Shown: positions 42,902 through 50,492 of the stretch, one piece after another
How positions within the stretch are numbered: the stretch's first letter is position 1
Layout: every line of letters starts with the position of its first letter
From: Chryseobacterium sp. Leaf201
GTDB taxonomy: Bacteria > Bacteroidota > Bacteroidia > Flavobacteriales > Weeksellaceae
Direction: 5' to 3'
NCBI RefSeq assembly: GCF_001421435.1
Contig: NZ_LMKA01000068.1
Location: forward strand, 123,333-187,332
Length of the DNA: 64,000 nt
The notes under the pieces: model-generated
What the model saw: only the letters and a program-made list of their open reading frames with translations
Told to the model about the DNA's origin: nothing
Databases searched by the model: none
Program-made: the position numbers and the translations under genes

Positions 42902-43549
42902 ATGAAAAATACACTTTTAGGCCTGATTGCCTTATCCATAGCAGCCATATCCTGCAAAAAAGATGAAAGAGCCACCTATTTAACGGAAGAAGCAGGCGTT
43001 CAGCAGCCAGCTGTGGCAGTAAACAATACGCCTAAAACCTCTCTTCTGGATCAGGCGGGGATCCAGACGGTGCAAAATTCAGGTTCAGCCACTGTAACCG
43101 CACCGGGAATGAATCCTGCTCACGGACAGCCGGGCCACCGGTGTGACATTCCGGTAGGACAGCCTCTGAGCTCCGCTCCGGCACAAACACCGCAACAGGG
43201 AACGCAAAATGTTAATGTAAATACCAATCAGGGCCAGACGATACAGATTGATCCTAATTCTCTACAGCCCGGAAAATTTACCGTAGACAACAGCGGAAAG
43301 GCAAAAACCGTTAAAACTGCAAAAGGGATGAATCCTCCGCATGGAGAACCGGGACACCGTTGCGATATTCCGGTAGGACAGCCTTTAAACAGCAAACCGG
43401 CACCTGTTGCTCAGCAGACCCAAGCCATAGCACAGAATACACCTCCGGCTCCCACACCGGCTCCTACAGGTGAAAAACCCGCATTAAATCCGGCGCATGG
43501 AGAGCCCTGGCATAATTGTGCCGTAAAAGTTGGTGAAGCTTTGCCATAA
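42902..43549 (+). CDS. Lipoprotein with three HGxPxHxC repeats
   Basis: The 215-residue lipoprotein (lipobox ending at Cys18, AAISCKKD) carries three copies of a ~21-residue unit. They are at about 69-89 (NPAHGQPGHRCDIPVGQPL), 142-162 (NPPHGEPGHRCDIPVGQPL) and 194-214 (NPAHGEPWHNCAVKVGEAL). They are separated by Gln/Pro/Thr-rich linkers. Each unit has two His and one Cys spaced HxxxxHxC, suitable for binding a soft metal. The next genes encode a Cys/His-rich protein and a receptor with HMA domains, which suggests metal handling. I know the motif as a recurrent feature of flavobacterial hypothetical lipoproteins. No structure or function is established to my knowledge. Confidence 0.85.
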   Translation: MKNTLLGLIALSIAAISCKKDERATYLTEEAGVQQPAVAVNNTPKTSLLDQAGIQTVQNSGSATVTAPGMNPAHGQPGHRCDIPVGQPLSSAPAQTPQQGTQNVNVNTNQGQTIQIDPNSLQPGKFTVDNSGKAKTVKTAKGMNPPHGEPGHRCDIPVGQPLNSKPAPVAQQTQAIAQNTPPAPTPAPTGEKPALNPAHGEPWHNCAVKVGEALP

Positions 43550-43555
43550 ATTCCG

Positions 43556-43563
43556 TATTTTTG
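43556..43563 (+). promoter_or_regulatory. -7-like element before the Cys-rich gene
   Basis: TATTTTTG fits TAnnTTTG. It begins seven bases after the end of the lipoprotein gene and ends five bases before the GTG at 43569. It may drive the second and third genes separately. Confidence 0.45.
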
Positions 43564-43568
43564 TACCA

Positions 43569-43940
43569 GTGAAATTATTTCAGATCATAGCTGTCATTTT
43601 CTGCATGGGGATTTTTTTAATTCCCAAAGACAACTTCTATGCTCAGAATTTTCAGGAAAACTGCTGTAAGGAAAACTCCGCCGAAGATTGCTGTATAGAC
43701 AATCAGAAAGAAGGTGCAGAACACCAGCAGCATAAAAATCAGAAGCCGTCTTCCTGTAATAAGGAGACCTGCTGCTCTGTCTGCGTATTCTGCTACAATT
43801 TCATTGAAGCGCCGTTTTCCAGAAGCCTGCAGCTGGAAATATCCTATTACAAAGCCAATAAAAACTTACTCGATCAGTACGCTGATCCTTATATTTCAGA
43901 CCGTTTAAAAGAAATCTGGCAACCGCCGAAAATAGGTTAA
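43569..43940 (+). CDS. Cys/His-rich exported protein of the metal module
   Basis: The product is 123 residues from a GTG start at 43569, where the frame begins with a signal-like stretch (MKLFQIIAVIFCMGIFLIP). A longer frame from TTG 43530 would overlap the previous gene. After cleavage comes a dense Cys/His part (NCCKENSAEDCCIDN, HQQHKNQ, CNKETCCSVCVFC). A conserved end reads ADPYISDRLKEIWQPPKIG. Similar small proteins lie beside HMA-containing receptors in related genomes. It may be a periplasmic metal scavenger or sensor. No domain name is known to me. Confidence 0.7.
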   Translation: MKLFQIIAVIFCMGIFLIPKDNFYAQNFQENCCKENSAEDCCIDNQKEGAEHQQHKNQKPSSCNKETCCSVCVFCYNFIEAPFSRSLQLEISYYKANKNLLDQYADPYISDRLKEIWQPPKIG

Positions 43941-43953
43941 TTCAAACAATTAG

Positions 43954-43974
43954 GTTCATTACACTTTAATGAAC
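43954..43974. promoter_or_regulatory. Palindrome before the HMA-receptor gene
   Basis: GTTCATTA and TAATGAAC are perfect 8-base arms around CACTT. The T-rich AGTTTTTATT that follows would suit a terminator. The position 30 bases before the receptor ATG also suits an operator. Which one applies cannot be read from sequence. Confidence 0.5.
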
Positions 43975-44004
43975 AGTTTTTATTAATCTAAATTTTAAAC
44001 AAAA

Positions 44005-46671
44005 ATGAAATTATATATTTCCAGGATTATTCTTGGTATATTCTTACTGTCTGCACAAATTATATTTGCCCAAAATCTTTCTAAAAATACATTCAGAGTA
44101 AAAGGAAACTGCGAGATGTGCAAAGCAAGAATTGAAAGCACAGCCCTGAAAGCAGGAGCTGAACATGCAGAATATTCTATTGATTCCCAAACACTGACAC
44201 TGGAGACTGCCAACAGCACTTCTACAGATGACATCCTGAAAAAAGTATCTGAAGCCGGCCATGATAATGAAAAATTCAAAGCATCAGAACAGGCATATGA
44301 ATCTCTTCCCGGATGCTGCCATTACAACAGAAACGGACAGCCGGTAACCACAAACGGACATGGACATCATTCAAAAAAAGAGAATGAATTTTATGTAAAG
44401 GGAAACTGTGAATCCTGTAAAGCCAGAATTGAAAAAACGGCCGTAAATGCCGGTGCAGACTTTGCCGAATGGAATGCAGAAAAACAGTCCGTTACTTTAG
44501 CTTTTGATCCGGCAAAGACTTCTTCGGATAAAATCCTGAAAAAAATTGCAGAAGCGGGACATGATAACGAAAAGTACAGATCCTCCGATACAACCTATAA
44601 AAACCTGCCTTCCTGCTGCCTCTATGACAGGGAAATCCCTTTTGGTGAACCCAATCCGAAAGTACATTCTGAAGAAGCTTCAGATTCCGGGCATGCAGAT
44701 CATGCTTCAGCAGAAAACCACGGCAAAGATATCGAAGGCGTTACCGTAACAGGCTCCAAAGCCGCCACGTCTTTAAATAAAAAAGAAGCAGGCCTGGTCT
44801 TTAATATTGACCGTAAAGAACTTCTAAAAGCTGCCTGCTGTAATTTATCTGAAAGTTTTGAAACAAATGCTACGGTTGATGTTTCTTTCAGCAATGCCGT
44901 AACGGGCACCAAACAATTGAAAATGTTAGGCCTGGATCAGAAATATACAAGCCTGACAAAAGAGTTATTACCTGAAATCAGGGGTCTTGCCTCTGCTTAC
45001 GGATTAAACTTTATTCCCGGAAGATGGATTGAAAGCATACAGCTGACAAAAGGTGGCAGTACGGTGACCAACGGCTATGAGAGCATAACCGGACAGATCA
45101 ATACCGAATTGCTGAAAAACGCTGAAAAACCGGAAACTTCCTTAAATCTTTTTGCTGACTTCAACGGCAGGGCCGAGGCCAACATTACCAGTGTTTCCAA
45201 GATTAATGACCACTGGTCGCAGAGCTTCCTGCTTCACGGGAACGGAACATTCGGTGATACGGATATGAATGACGACGGCTTTCTCGACCGTCCGAAAGGA
45301 ACCCAGATCAATGCTGCCTATTTGCTGAATTACAACGACCTGGAACACTCAGGACTCGGATCACATTTCGGAATCAATTTTATTAAAGACGAAAGAACTT
45401 CCGGGCAGACCGGTTTTAACAAAACTATTCCGCAGGATAAACAGCCGCTTTACGGGGTCGGGATTGATATTTCCAGGTTTCAGGTCTGGAATAAGACCGG
45501 TTATGTCTTCAAAGGCAAGCCTTACCAGAGCTTAGGCTGGATGAACCAGTATACTTTTCATCAGCAGGACAGTTTTTTCGGATTAAGGGATTATTCCGGG
45601 AAACAGCATACGTATTATTCCAACCTGATTTTTGAAAGCATCCTCGGGAATACCAACCATAAATATAAAGCGGGAGCCAGTTTTATGTATGACGGTTATG
45701 ATGAAATGTACCTTGCCAATCAGTTTAAAAGAAATGAAATCGTTCCCGGTGCTTTTGCAGAATACACCCTTACCGGACTGAAATATACCTTAGTGGCGGG
45801 CGCAAGAGTGGATTTCCACAATCTGGCAGGCACACAGTTTACACCCAGGGTAAATTTTAAATATGACATCACGCCCCAGACTATCCTGAGACTGTCTGCC
45901 GGAAGAGGATTCAGGACGGCCAATGTTTTTGCGGAAAGCCAGCAGTATTTTGCCTCCAACAGAAGCATTCAGATTATGCAGAACGGTGGAAACATCTATG
46001 GCCTGAAACCTGAAATTGCCTGGAATTACGGAGCCAGCCTGCAGCAGGAATTTAAACTGTTCGGAAGAAAGTCTACAGTTGTTGCCGATTTCTTCAGGAC
46101 AGATTTCCAGGATCAGGTTATGGTAGACCTGGACCGTTCGCCTCAGCAGCTGGCATTTTACAATCTGAACGGAAAATCTTTTGCCAATTCTTTTCAGACC
46201 CAATGGGATTTTATGCCTCTGAAAAATTTTGAGGTAAGGCTGGCTTATAAATATTATGATGTTCAGGCAGATTATCTGAACGGAAGGCGTGAAATCCCGT
46301 TTATGGCAAAAAACAGGGGATTTGTAAACCTTGCTTACGCCACCGATAAAAATAACAAGGGTGGATTCTGGAGCTTTGATACGACTTTAAACTGGATCGG
46401 GAAACAGAGGCTCCCTGACACTTCAACCAATCCGCAAGAATTCCGGCTGCCTGTGTATTCCGAATCCTACGCAGTTCTAAACGCTCAGATTTCCAGGAAT
46501 TTCAATAAAAAAATCAGGATGTATCTGGGAGGGGAAAACCTTACTTCCTATTATCAGAAAAATGCAATCATAGATTTTAAAAATCCTTTCGGGAACTATT
46601 TTGACGGCGGTATGGTATATGCCCCGATTATGAAGGCCAATGTATATGTTGGTTTTGATGTGACATTTTAA
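44005..46671 (+). CDS. TonB-dependent receptor with two N-terminal HMA domains
   Basis: The 888-residue outer-membrane receptor has a signal peptide (to about residue 22). Two HMA-like domains follow in tandem, each with GNCxxCKARIE: Cys36/39 and Cys135/138. Each is closed by a CC pair (104-105 and 204-205). A His-rich linker (~118-123, ~221-238) leads into the plug (NLSESFETNATVDVSFSN) and the 22-strand barrel, which ends VYVGFDVTF. HMA domains bind Cu(I) or other soft metals, so the receptor probably moves copper or a copper complex, or senses it while transporting. It follows the Cys-rich gene by 64 bases. Confidence 0.93.
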   Translation: MKLYISRIILGIFLLSAQIIFAQNLSKNTFRVKGNCEMCKARIESTALKAGAEHAEYSIDSQTLTLETANSTSTDDILKKVSEAGHDNEKFKASEQAYESLPGCCHYNRNGQPVTTNGHGHHSKKENEFYVKGNCESCKARIEKTAVNAGADFAEWNAEKQSVTLAFDPAKTSSDKILKKIAEAGHDNEKYRSSDTTYKNLPSCCLYDREIPFGEPNPKVHSEEASDSGHADHASAENHGKDIEGVTVTGSKAATSLNKKEAGLVFNIDRKELLKAACCNLSESFETNATVDVSFSNAVTGTKQLKMLGLDQKYTSLTKELLPEIRGLASAYGLNFIPGRWIESIQLTKGGSTVTNGYESITGQINTELLKNAEKPETSLNLFADFNGRAEANITSVSKINDHWSQSFLLHGNGTFGDTDMNDDGFLDRPKGTQINAAYLLNYNDLEHSGLGSHFGINFIKDERTSGQTGFNKTIPQDKQPLYGVGIDISRFQVWNKTGYVFKGKPYQSLGWMNQYTFHQQDSFFGLRDYSGKQHTYYSNLIFESILGNTNHKYKAGASFMYDGYDEMYLANQFKRNEIVPGAFAEYTLTGLKYTLVAGARVDFHNLAGTQFTPRVNFKYDITPQTILRLSAGRGFRTANVFAESQQYFASNRSIQIMQNGGNIYGLKPEIAWNYGASLQQEFKLFGRKSTVVADFFRTDFQDQVMVDLDRSPQQLAFYNLNGKSFANSFQTQWDFMPLKNFEVRLAYKYYDVQADYLNGRREIPFMAKNRGFVNLAYATDKNNKGGFWSFDTTLNWIGKQRLPDTSTNPQEFRLPVYSESYAVLNAQISRNFNKKIRMYLGGENLTSYYQKNAIIDFKNPFGNYFDGGMVYAPIMKANVYVGFDVTF

Positions 46672-46730
46672 TTTGAATATGAGCAGGAAAGATTTAAAGC
46701 TTTAAACAAATTATTTTTAAATTAAAAGGA

Positions 46731-46774
46731 AAGCGTGGTTCCGTAATTTAATGTATTAAATCATGCTTTATTTT
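46731..46774. repeat. Terminator-like hairpin, left flank of the GNAT/HTH pair
   Basis: AAGCGTGGTT and AATCATGCTTT pair with G-T pairs and are followed by ATTTTG. The layout and sequence repeat those of 47837-47868 downstream of the pair. This copy lies 60 bases after the receptor stop. Confidence 0.55.
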
Positions 46775-46839
46775 GATTATCAATATAATAACAGACAATA
46801 AAGTTTGCATATTTTGGAAACTTTCTGTAAATTTATGAT

Positions 46840-47310
46840 GTGAATATTGTAGAGCTTTCAACCGGAAAGATTTTTCCGATAGAAATTTTGCCTTTAGAAA
46901 GTGCAGACTATAGACTATTATCCAAGAAAAGATATTTATTTGATTGGAAAGAAGAGAAAGAACAAAATATTTATAAATTAGTTATTAAAGAAGATAATGA
47001 TATTTTAGGACTTATATCTTATGAAATAATTCCAAAAGAATTGAGAATTCATATCAGATTACTTACTGTCTCGGAAGAGAATAAAGGAAGAGATAAAAAA
47101 TTTGATAAGATTGCCGGAAATCTAATTTGTTACGTATCCAAAATTGCTGTTAGAGAATTTGCAGAGATGGCATGTATTTCTCTCAAACCTAAAACATCAA
47201 TTTATAAACATTACATGGACAAATACAAAATGAATATTACCGGTACAACTTTAAGTTTAGAAGTTCCCGAAATATTGAAATTAATTAAAGAATATGAAAG
47301 CGATTATTAA
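46840..47310 (+). CDS. GNAT-like protein, first gene of an AT-rich pair
   Basis: The 156-residue protein starts at GTG 46840. Its centre has the beta-strand/helix order of a GNAT acetyltransferase: ILGLISYEIIPKELRIHIRL, then the E-x-N-K-G-R stretch SEENKGRDKKFDKIAG. FAEMACISLKPKTSIYKHYMD is where GNATs carry the final FYxKxGF-like strand. The acetyl-CoA pyrophosphate loop (Q/RxxGxG/A) is not canonical. The gene overlaps the next by 17 bases. The AT content and Lys/Ile richness differ from the flanking genes. I would call it a possible toxin of the GNAT class, unproven. Confidence 0.55.
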   Translation: MNIVELSTGKIFPIEILPLESADYRLLSKKRYLFDWKEEKEQNIYKLVIKEDNDILGLISYEIIPKELRIHIRLLTVSEENKGRDKKFDKIAGNLICYVSKIAVREFAEMACISLKPKTSIYKHYMDKYKMNITGTTLSLEVPEILKLIKEYESDY

Positions 47311-47824
47311 AGAAAATATTATTAAAAATGTTGAATTTGGTGTCGATTCAAGATATCAAGATAACAAAGAAAGAGAGTCTGATTCCATTTTATTAATGCA
47401 AGCACGCTTGGAAAGAAATAAAAATTTATCCAAGGAACAAATCATACGTGCTAAGCTTTTACAATTAAAATTACAAATGGAAAACTATATTAAAGCTCCT
47501 GTTAATGATAATCAAAATCATTTCACTAAATTTTTAGAAGCATATGTTGATACAATTTATTCTAAACGAAATGAATTTGCTAAAGATATAAACATCACGC
47601 CTATCCTATTAAGCCAGATTATCAATAATCATCGGGATGCTAATGAAGAATTTATTTTAAAGCTTATAATACATTCTGAAAAGGCTTTTAAAAAAATAGC
47701 GAGATTTGATAAAACAATATGGCATGAGATTTATTTTAAGGAAAAGATATTTAACACAATGTCTAATCCTGAAAAATGGCGCCCGAGAATAGAAAAACAA
47801 GTAAAACTTAATGCATCTTTTTAA
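47294..47824 (+). CDS. HTH protein, second gene of the pair, possible antitoxin
   Basis: The 176-residue protein has a charged N-terminal part with DSRYQDNKERESDSILLMQARL, then a C-terminal HTH-like region. RNEFAKDINITPILLSQIIN with HRDANEEFILKLIIHS after it resembles the DNA-binding part of HigA-type antitoxins (FAxxLxISxxxLSxxLN). Translation is coupled to the GNAT-like gene by a 17-base overlap. The two lie between repeated terminator hairpins. Together this fits a two-gene cassette with autoregulation by the second protein. Other readings are a regulator of an unrelated enzyme or a phage-derived pair. Confidence 0.6.
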   Translation: MKAIIKENIIKNVEFGVDSRYQDNKERESDSILLMQARLERNKNLSKEQIIRAKLLQLKLQMENYIKAPVNDNQNHFTKFLEAYVDTIYSKRNEFAKDINITPILLSQIINNHRDANEEFILKLIIHSEKAFKKIARFDKTIWHEIYFKEKIFNTMSNPEKWRPRIEKQVKLNASF

Positions 47825-47836
47825 GGACTAAATTAC

Positions 47837-47868
47837 AAGCATGGTTTATTTAAAATCATGCTTTTTTA
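47837..47868 (+). terminator. Terminator, right flank of the GNAT/HTH pair
   Basis: AAGCATG and CATGCTT pair across an AT-rich loop that itself pairs further (GGTTT with AAAAT). Seven T residues follow. It is nearly the same hairpin as at 46731-46774. Confidence 0.8.
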
Positions 47869-47891
47869 TACCTTTATGCTAAAGTAAATGT

Positions 47892-48830
47892 ATGTCACAG
47901 CAACTTATTTTTGAAGACCGTTACAAAAAGTTAGGTTTTGAAACTTTTTCTGAAAATAACTTCCAGGCTCTTAAAGAAAATAAATATAAATCTGAGATCA
48001 AGGTCTTCTATGTTCCTGAAGGATATGAACTGACCGTAGATTTCAGCCATTTTAAAATAGAAAAACCTTCTTTATTTTTCCTCACCAACCAGCATCTGCA
48101 GGTTGAAAAAGGAGCTGAAGAATCCAGCCTTTTATATTACAACAGGGATTTTTACTGCATTCAGATTCATGATAAAGAAGTGGCCTGTGACGGACTGCTT
48201 TTCCACAATGTTTTTGAAATTCCTTTTGTAGTGCTTGATGAAAAGGAAAATGCTGTTATTAAAAGTTTATTCCAAAGCATTAAACAGGAACTGGAATGGA
48301 AGGATTCTTCTGCGGAGGAAATGATCCGGACTTATCTTAAACAAATGATCATCCACGCTACCAGAATGTGGAAAAAGCAGAACCTGGACAACAATACCGT
48401 GAAAATTCCCGGTCATGAACTGGAAATTTTCCGTGATTTCAGCCGTTATCTGGAAATTCATTTCAGGGAAAAGCATAATGTTGCCGATTACGCGGGTCTG
48501 CTTCATATAGTCCCCAAAACACTGACCCATAAATTCAGGAATTTAAATCTGGAATCCCCGAACCAGCTGATCATCAACAGGATTTTACTCGAAGCCAAAA
48601 GGCTGCTGCTTTATACGGATAAGCCGGTCAAAGAAATCGCCTATGATCTAGGCTATGAAGATCCTGCGTATTTCAACCGGCTGTTCACAGGCAAAACCGG
48701 AAATACACCTGCAAATTTCAGGAAAATTATGTTTCGGGAAAAAAGTACAATATTTAGTTCTTTTTATCTAACGATTTGGAATAATATCTGCCATACATTT
48801 GTCTTATCAAAACAATACAACATTAAATAA
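47892..48830 (+). CDS. AraC family transcriptional regulator
   Basis: The 312-residue regulator has a cupin-like N-terminus and a C-terminal AraC domain (~195-280). The HTHs are VADYAGLLHIVPKTLTHKFR and VKEIAYDLGYEDPAYFNRLF, followed by GNTPANFRK. A 30-residue extension (REKSTIFSSFYLTIWNNICH) runs past the usual end. It overlaps the promoter of the following osmC-like gene, whose TACATTTG box lies inside this coding tail. It may regulate that gene. Confidence 0.9.
   Translation: MSQQLIFEDRYKKLGFETFSENNFQALKENKYKSEIKVFYVPEGYELTVDFSHFKIEKPSLFFLTNQHLQVEKGAEESSLLYYNRDFYCIQIHDKEVACDGLLFHNVFEIPFVVLDEKENAVIKSLFQSIKQELEWKDSSAEEMIRTYLKQMIIHATRMWKKQNLDNNTVKIPGHELEIFRDFSRYLEIHFREKHNVADYAGLLHIVPKTLTHKFRNLNLESPNQLIINRILLEAKRLLLYTDKPVKEIAYDLGYEDPAYFNRLFTGKTGNTPANFRKIMFREKSTIFSSFYLTIWNNICHTFVLSKQYNIK
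48775..48801 (+). promoter_or_regulatory. Promoter of the OsmC-like gene
   Basis: TTTG (48775-48778) and TACATTTG (48794-48801) are separated by 15 bases, slightly shorter than usual. The site lies within the 3' end of the AraC gene and gives a leader of about 45 bases. Confidence 0.5.
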
Positions 48831-48850
48831 ATAATTAAATACAAAACATT

Positions 48851-49270
48851 ATGAAACGTAACGCAACAGCCGTTTGGAACGGTACCGTAAAAGAAGGAAA
48901 AGGTCATTTAACCACACAGAGTACTACCCTGAACCAAACCCAGTATTCTTTCAACAGCCGTTTTGAAGAAGGTGTAGGAACAAATCCTGAAGAATTGCTT
49001 GCCGCAGCCCACGCCGGATGCTTTACGATGAAACTGAGCGCAGAACTTTCCCAGGCCGGGTTCACTCCTGAAGAATTAACAACAAAATCACTAATCACAT
49101 TGGATCCAAGTGTCGGAAAGATTACAAAATCTGAACTGACATTAACGGCAAAAGTTCCGGGAATTTCTGAAGAAGAATTCCAGAAATATGCTAAGATTGC
49201 TGAAGAGGGATGCCCTGTAAGCGCAGCTTTCAATTTTGAAATTACATTAGAAGCTACTCTGGCCAACTAA
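48851..49270 (+). CDS. OsmC family peroxiredoxin
   Basis: The 139-residue protein has the two peroxidatic/resolving Cys of OsmC/Ohr proteins. The first is in AAHAGCFTMKLSAELSQAGF (about residue 57) and the second in EEGCPVSAAFNFEI (about residue 123). These enzymes reduce organic and fatty hydroperoxides at the expense of lipoyl thiols in the cytoplasm. The sequence wording (ATAVWNGTVKEGKG) is nearer OsmC than Ohr. It follows an AraC gene and precedes the TetR-thioesterase-FabF unit. Confidence 0.93.
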   Translation: MKRNATAVWNGTVKEGKGHLTTQSTTLNQTQYSFNSRFEEGVGTNPEELLAAAHAGCFTMKLSAELSQAGFTPEELTTKSLITLDPSVGKITKSELTLTAKVPGISEEEFQKYAKIAEEGCPVSAAFNFEITLEATLAN

Positions 49271-49401
49271 TTAAACTGAAAAAGGTAAAAATACATTTTG
49301 TTATTCATAGAATCTGAATTTATGATGGCTTCGGAATCACAGAATGGAATCTGATAATAATTAATCTGGGTTGTTCAACAGCTCAGATTTAATTTTAAAA
49401 T

Positions 49402-49425
49402 AAAATATACCGATTGGTATATTTT
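49402..49425. promoter_or_regulatory. Palindromic TetR operator over the promoter
   Basis: AAAATATACC GATT GGTATATTTT is a perfect palindrome (10-base arms) overlapping a -7 box TATTTTTG at 49420-49427. A second box, TATATTTG, lies at 49428-49435. The position between the -33 and -7 regions, 28 bases before the TetR gene, strongly suggests autorepression. Confidence 0.8.
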
Positions 49426-49452
49426 TGTATATTTGCTGCAGTATTAATGTAA

Positions 49453-50058
49453 ATGTCAAAAGCAGAAAAGACAAAACAATTCATCATTGAGAAAACAGCC
49501 GCTTTGTTTAACACAAAAGGGTATACTTCCACGTCTTTGTCAGACATTACGAATGCAACCGGACTGACAAAAGGAAGCATTTACGGTAATTTTGAAAACA
49601 GGGACGAGGTAGCCATTGAAGTCTATAAACACAATGTCGGAATGCTCAGAAAGAACCTTGCAGATGCATTCAGTCAGGAATCCATTACACCTTCAGAGCA
49701 GCTGCTTGCTTTTGTTACATTCTACAGAACAAGCTGGCCCTCTGTCTTCAGACATGGAGGATGTCCCATGATGAATGCTGCGACAGAGTCAGACGATACT
49801 TTTCCGGCACTGAAAAGCCAGGTGAAACTTTCTTTTGAAAACTGGGAAAAAGCCCTTTCCGATATCATCAGGACAGGGCAGGAAAACCATGAGTTCAGAC
49901 AGGAAATAAACCCTGAAGAATATGCATCACTCTTCCTCATGCTTATTGAAGGCGGAATTTTATTATCCAAAACCACCGGAAATGAAAAACACCTGAACCT
50001 CGCACTGGACAGAATTTCAGAACTCATTGTTAAAGAAATAAAACAAAATCCTTTATAA
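49453..50058 (+). CDS. TetR/AcrR family repressor
   Basis: The 201-residue regulator has an N-terminal TetR HTH (FIIEKTAALFNTKGYTSTSL, then SLSDITNATGLTKGSIYGNF). The C-terminal ligand domain contains a Cys in FRHGGCPMMNA. It would repress its own promoter through the palindrome at 49402-49425 and is the first gene of a unit with a PaaI-type thioesterase and FabF. The single Cys is conserved in TetR groups that respond to electrophiles, and a reactive-aldehyde ligand is possible here. This remains inference. Confidence 0.92.
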   Translation: MSKAEKTKQFIIEKTAALFNTKGYTSTSLSDITNATGLTKGSIYGNFENRDEVAIEVYKHNVGMLRKNLADAFSQESITPSEQLLAFVTFYRTSWPSVFRHGGCPMMNAATESDDTFPALKSQVKLSFENWEKALSDIIRTGQENHEFRQEINPEEYASLFLMLIEGGILLSKTTGNEKHLNLALDRISELIVKEIKQNPL

Positions 50059-50066
50059 TCAGTAAT

Positions 50067-50492
50067 ATGGATAAATTACAGGCATTACAGTCTTTTATCG
50101 GGAAAGAATTTACCGCATCGCCCTCTCCTTTTATGAGGTGGCTGAATCCTGTTGTGGTCTTTGCAGAAGAAGGCCGCATAGAATTTCAGTATACCGTAAG
50201 AGCAGAATGGCTGAACCCGATGGGGAACCTTCACGGCGGTGTTACAGCAGCTATTATAGATGACGTCATCGGGGCAACCATGTTTTCCCTTAATGAAAAA
50301 ACTTTTATCGTTACCGTAAATAACAGCATCGATTATTTTTCAGCCGCCAAAGAAAATGATAATATTGTAGCCGAAACAAAAATCATTAAAAGAGGAAAGC
50401 AGTTCATTAATGCACAGTGTGAAATATGGAATGCAGACAAAACAAGATTAATTGCAAGAGGAACCTCTAATTTATTCAAAACCAACAGTTAA
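50067..50492 (+). CDS. PaaI family hotdog thioesterase
   Basis: The 141-residue protein has the hotdog fold and PaaI/ACOT13-like active site in NPMGNLHGGVTAAIIDDVIG (Asn/Gly near residue 51, His 56, Asp 65). It would hydrolyse acyl-CoA thioesters in the cytoplasm. It starts eight bases after the TetR stop and ends exactly at the base before the fabF ATG. The three are thus one operon under the TetR operator. A role in clearing or trimming acyl-CoAs is inferred. Confidence 0.9.
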   Translation: MDKLQALQSFIGKEFTASPSPFMRWLNPVVVFAEEGRIEFQYTVRAEWLNPMGNLHGGVTAAIIDDVIGATMFSLNEKTFIVTVNNSIDYFSAAKENDNIVAETKIIKRGKQFINAQCEIWNADKTRLIARGTSNLFKTNS

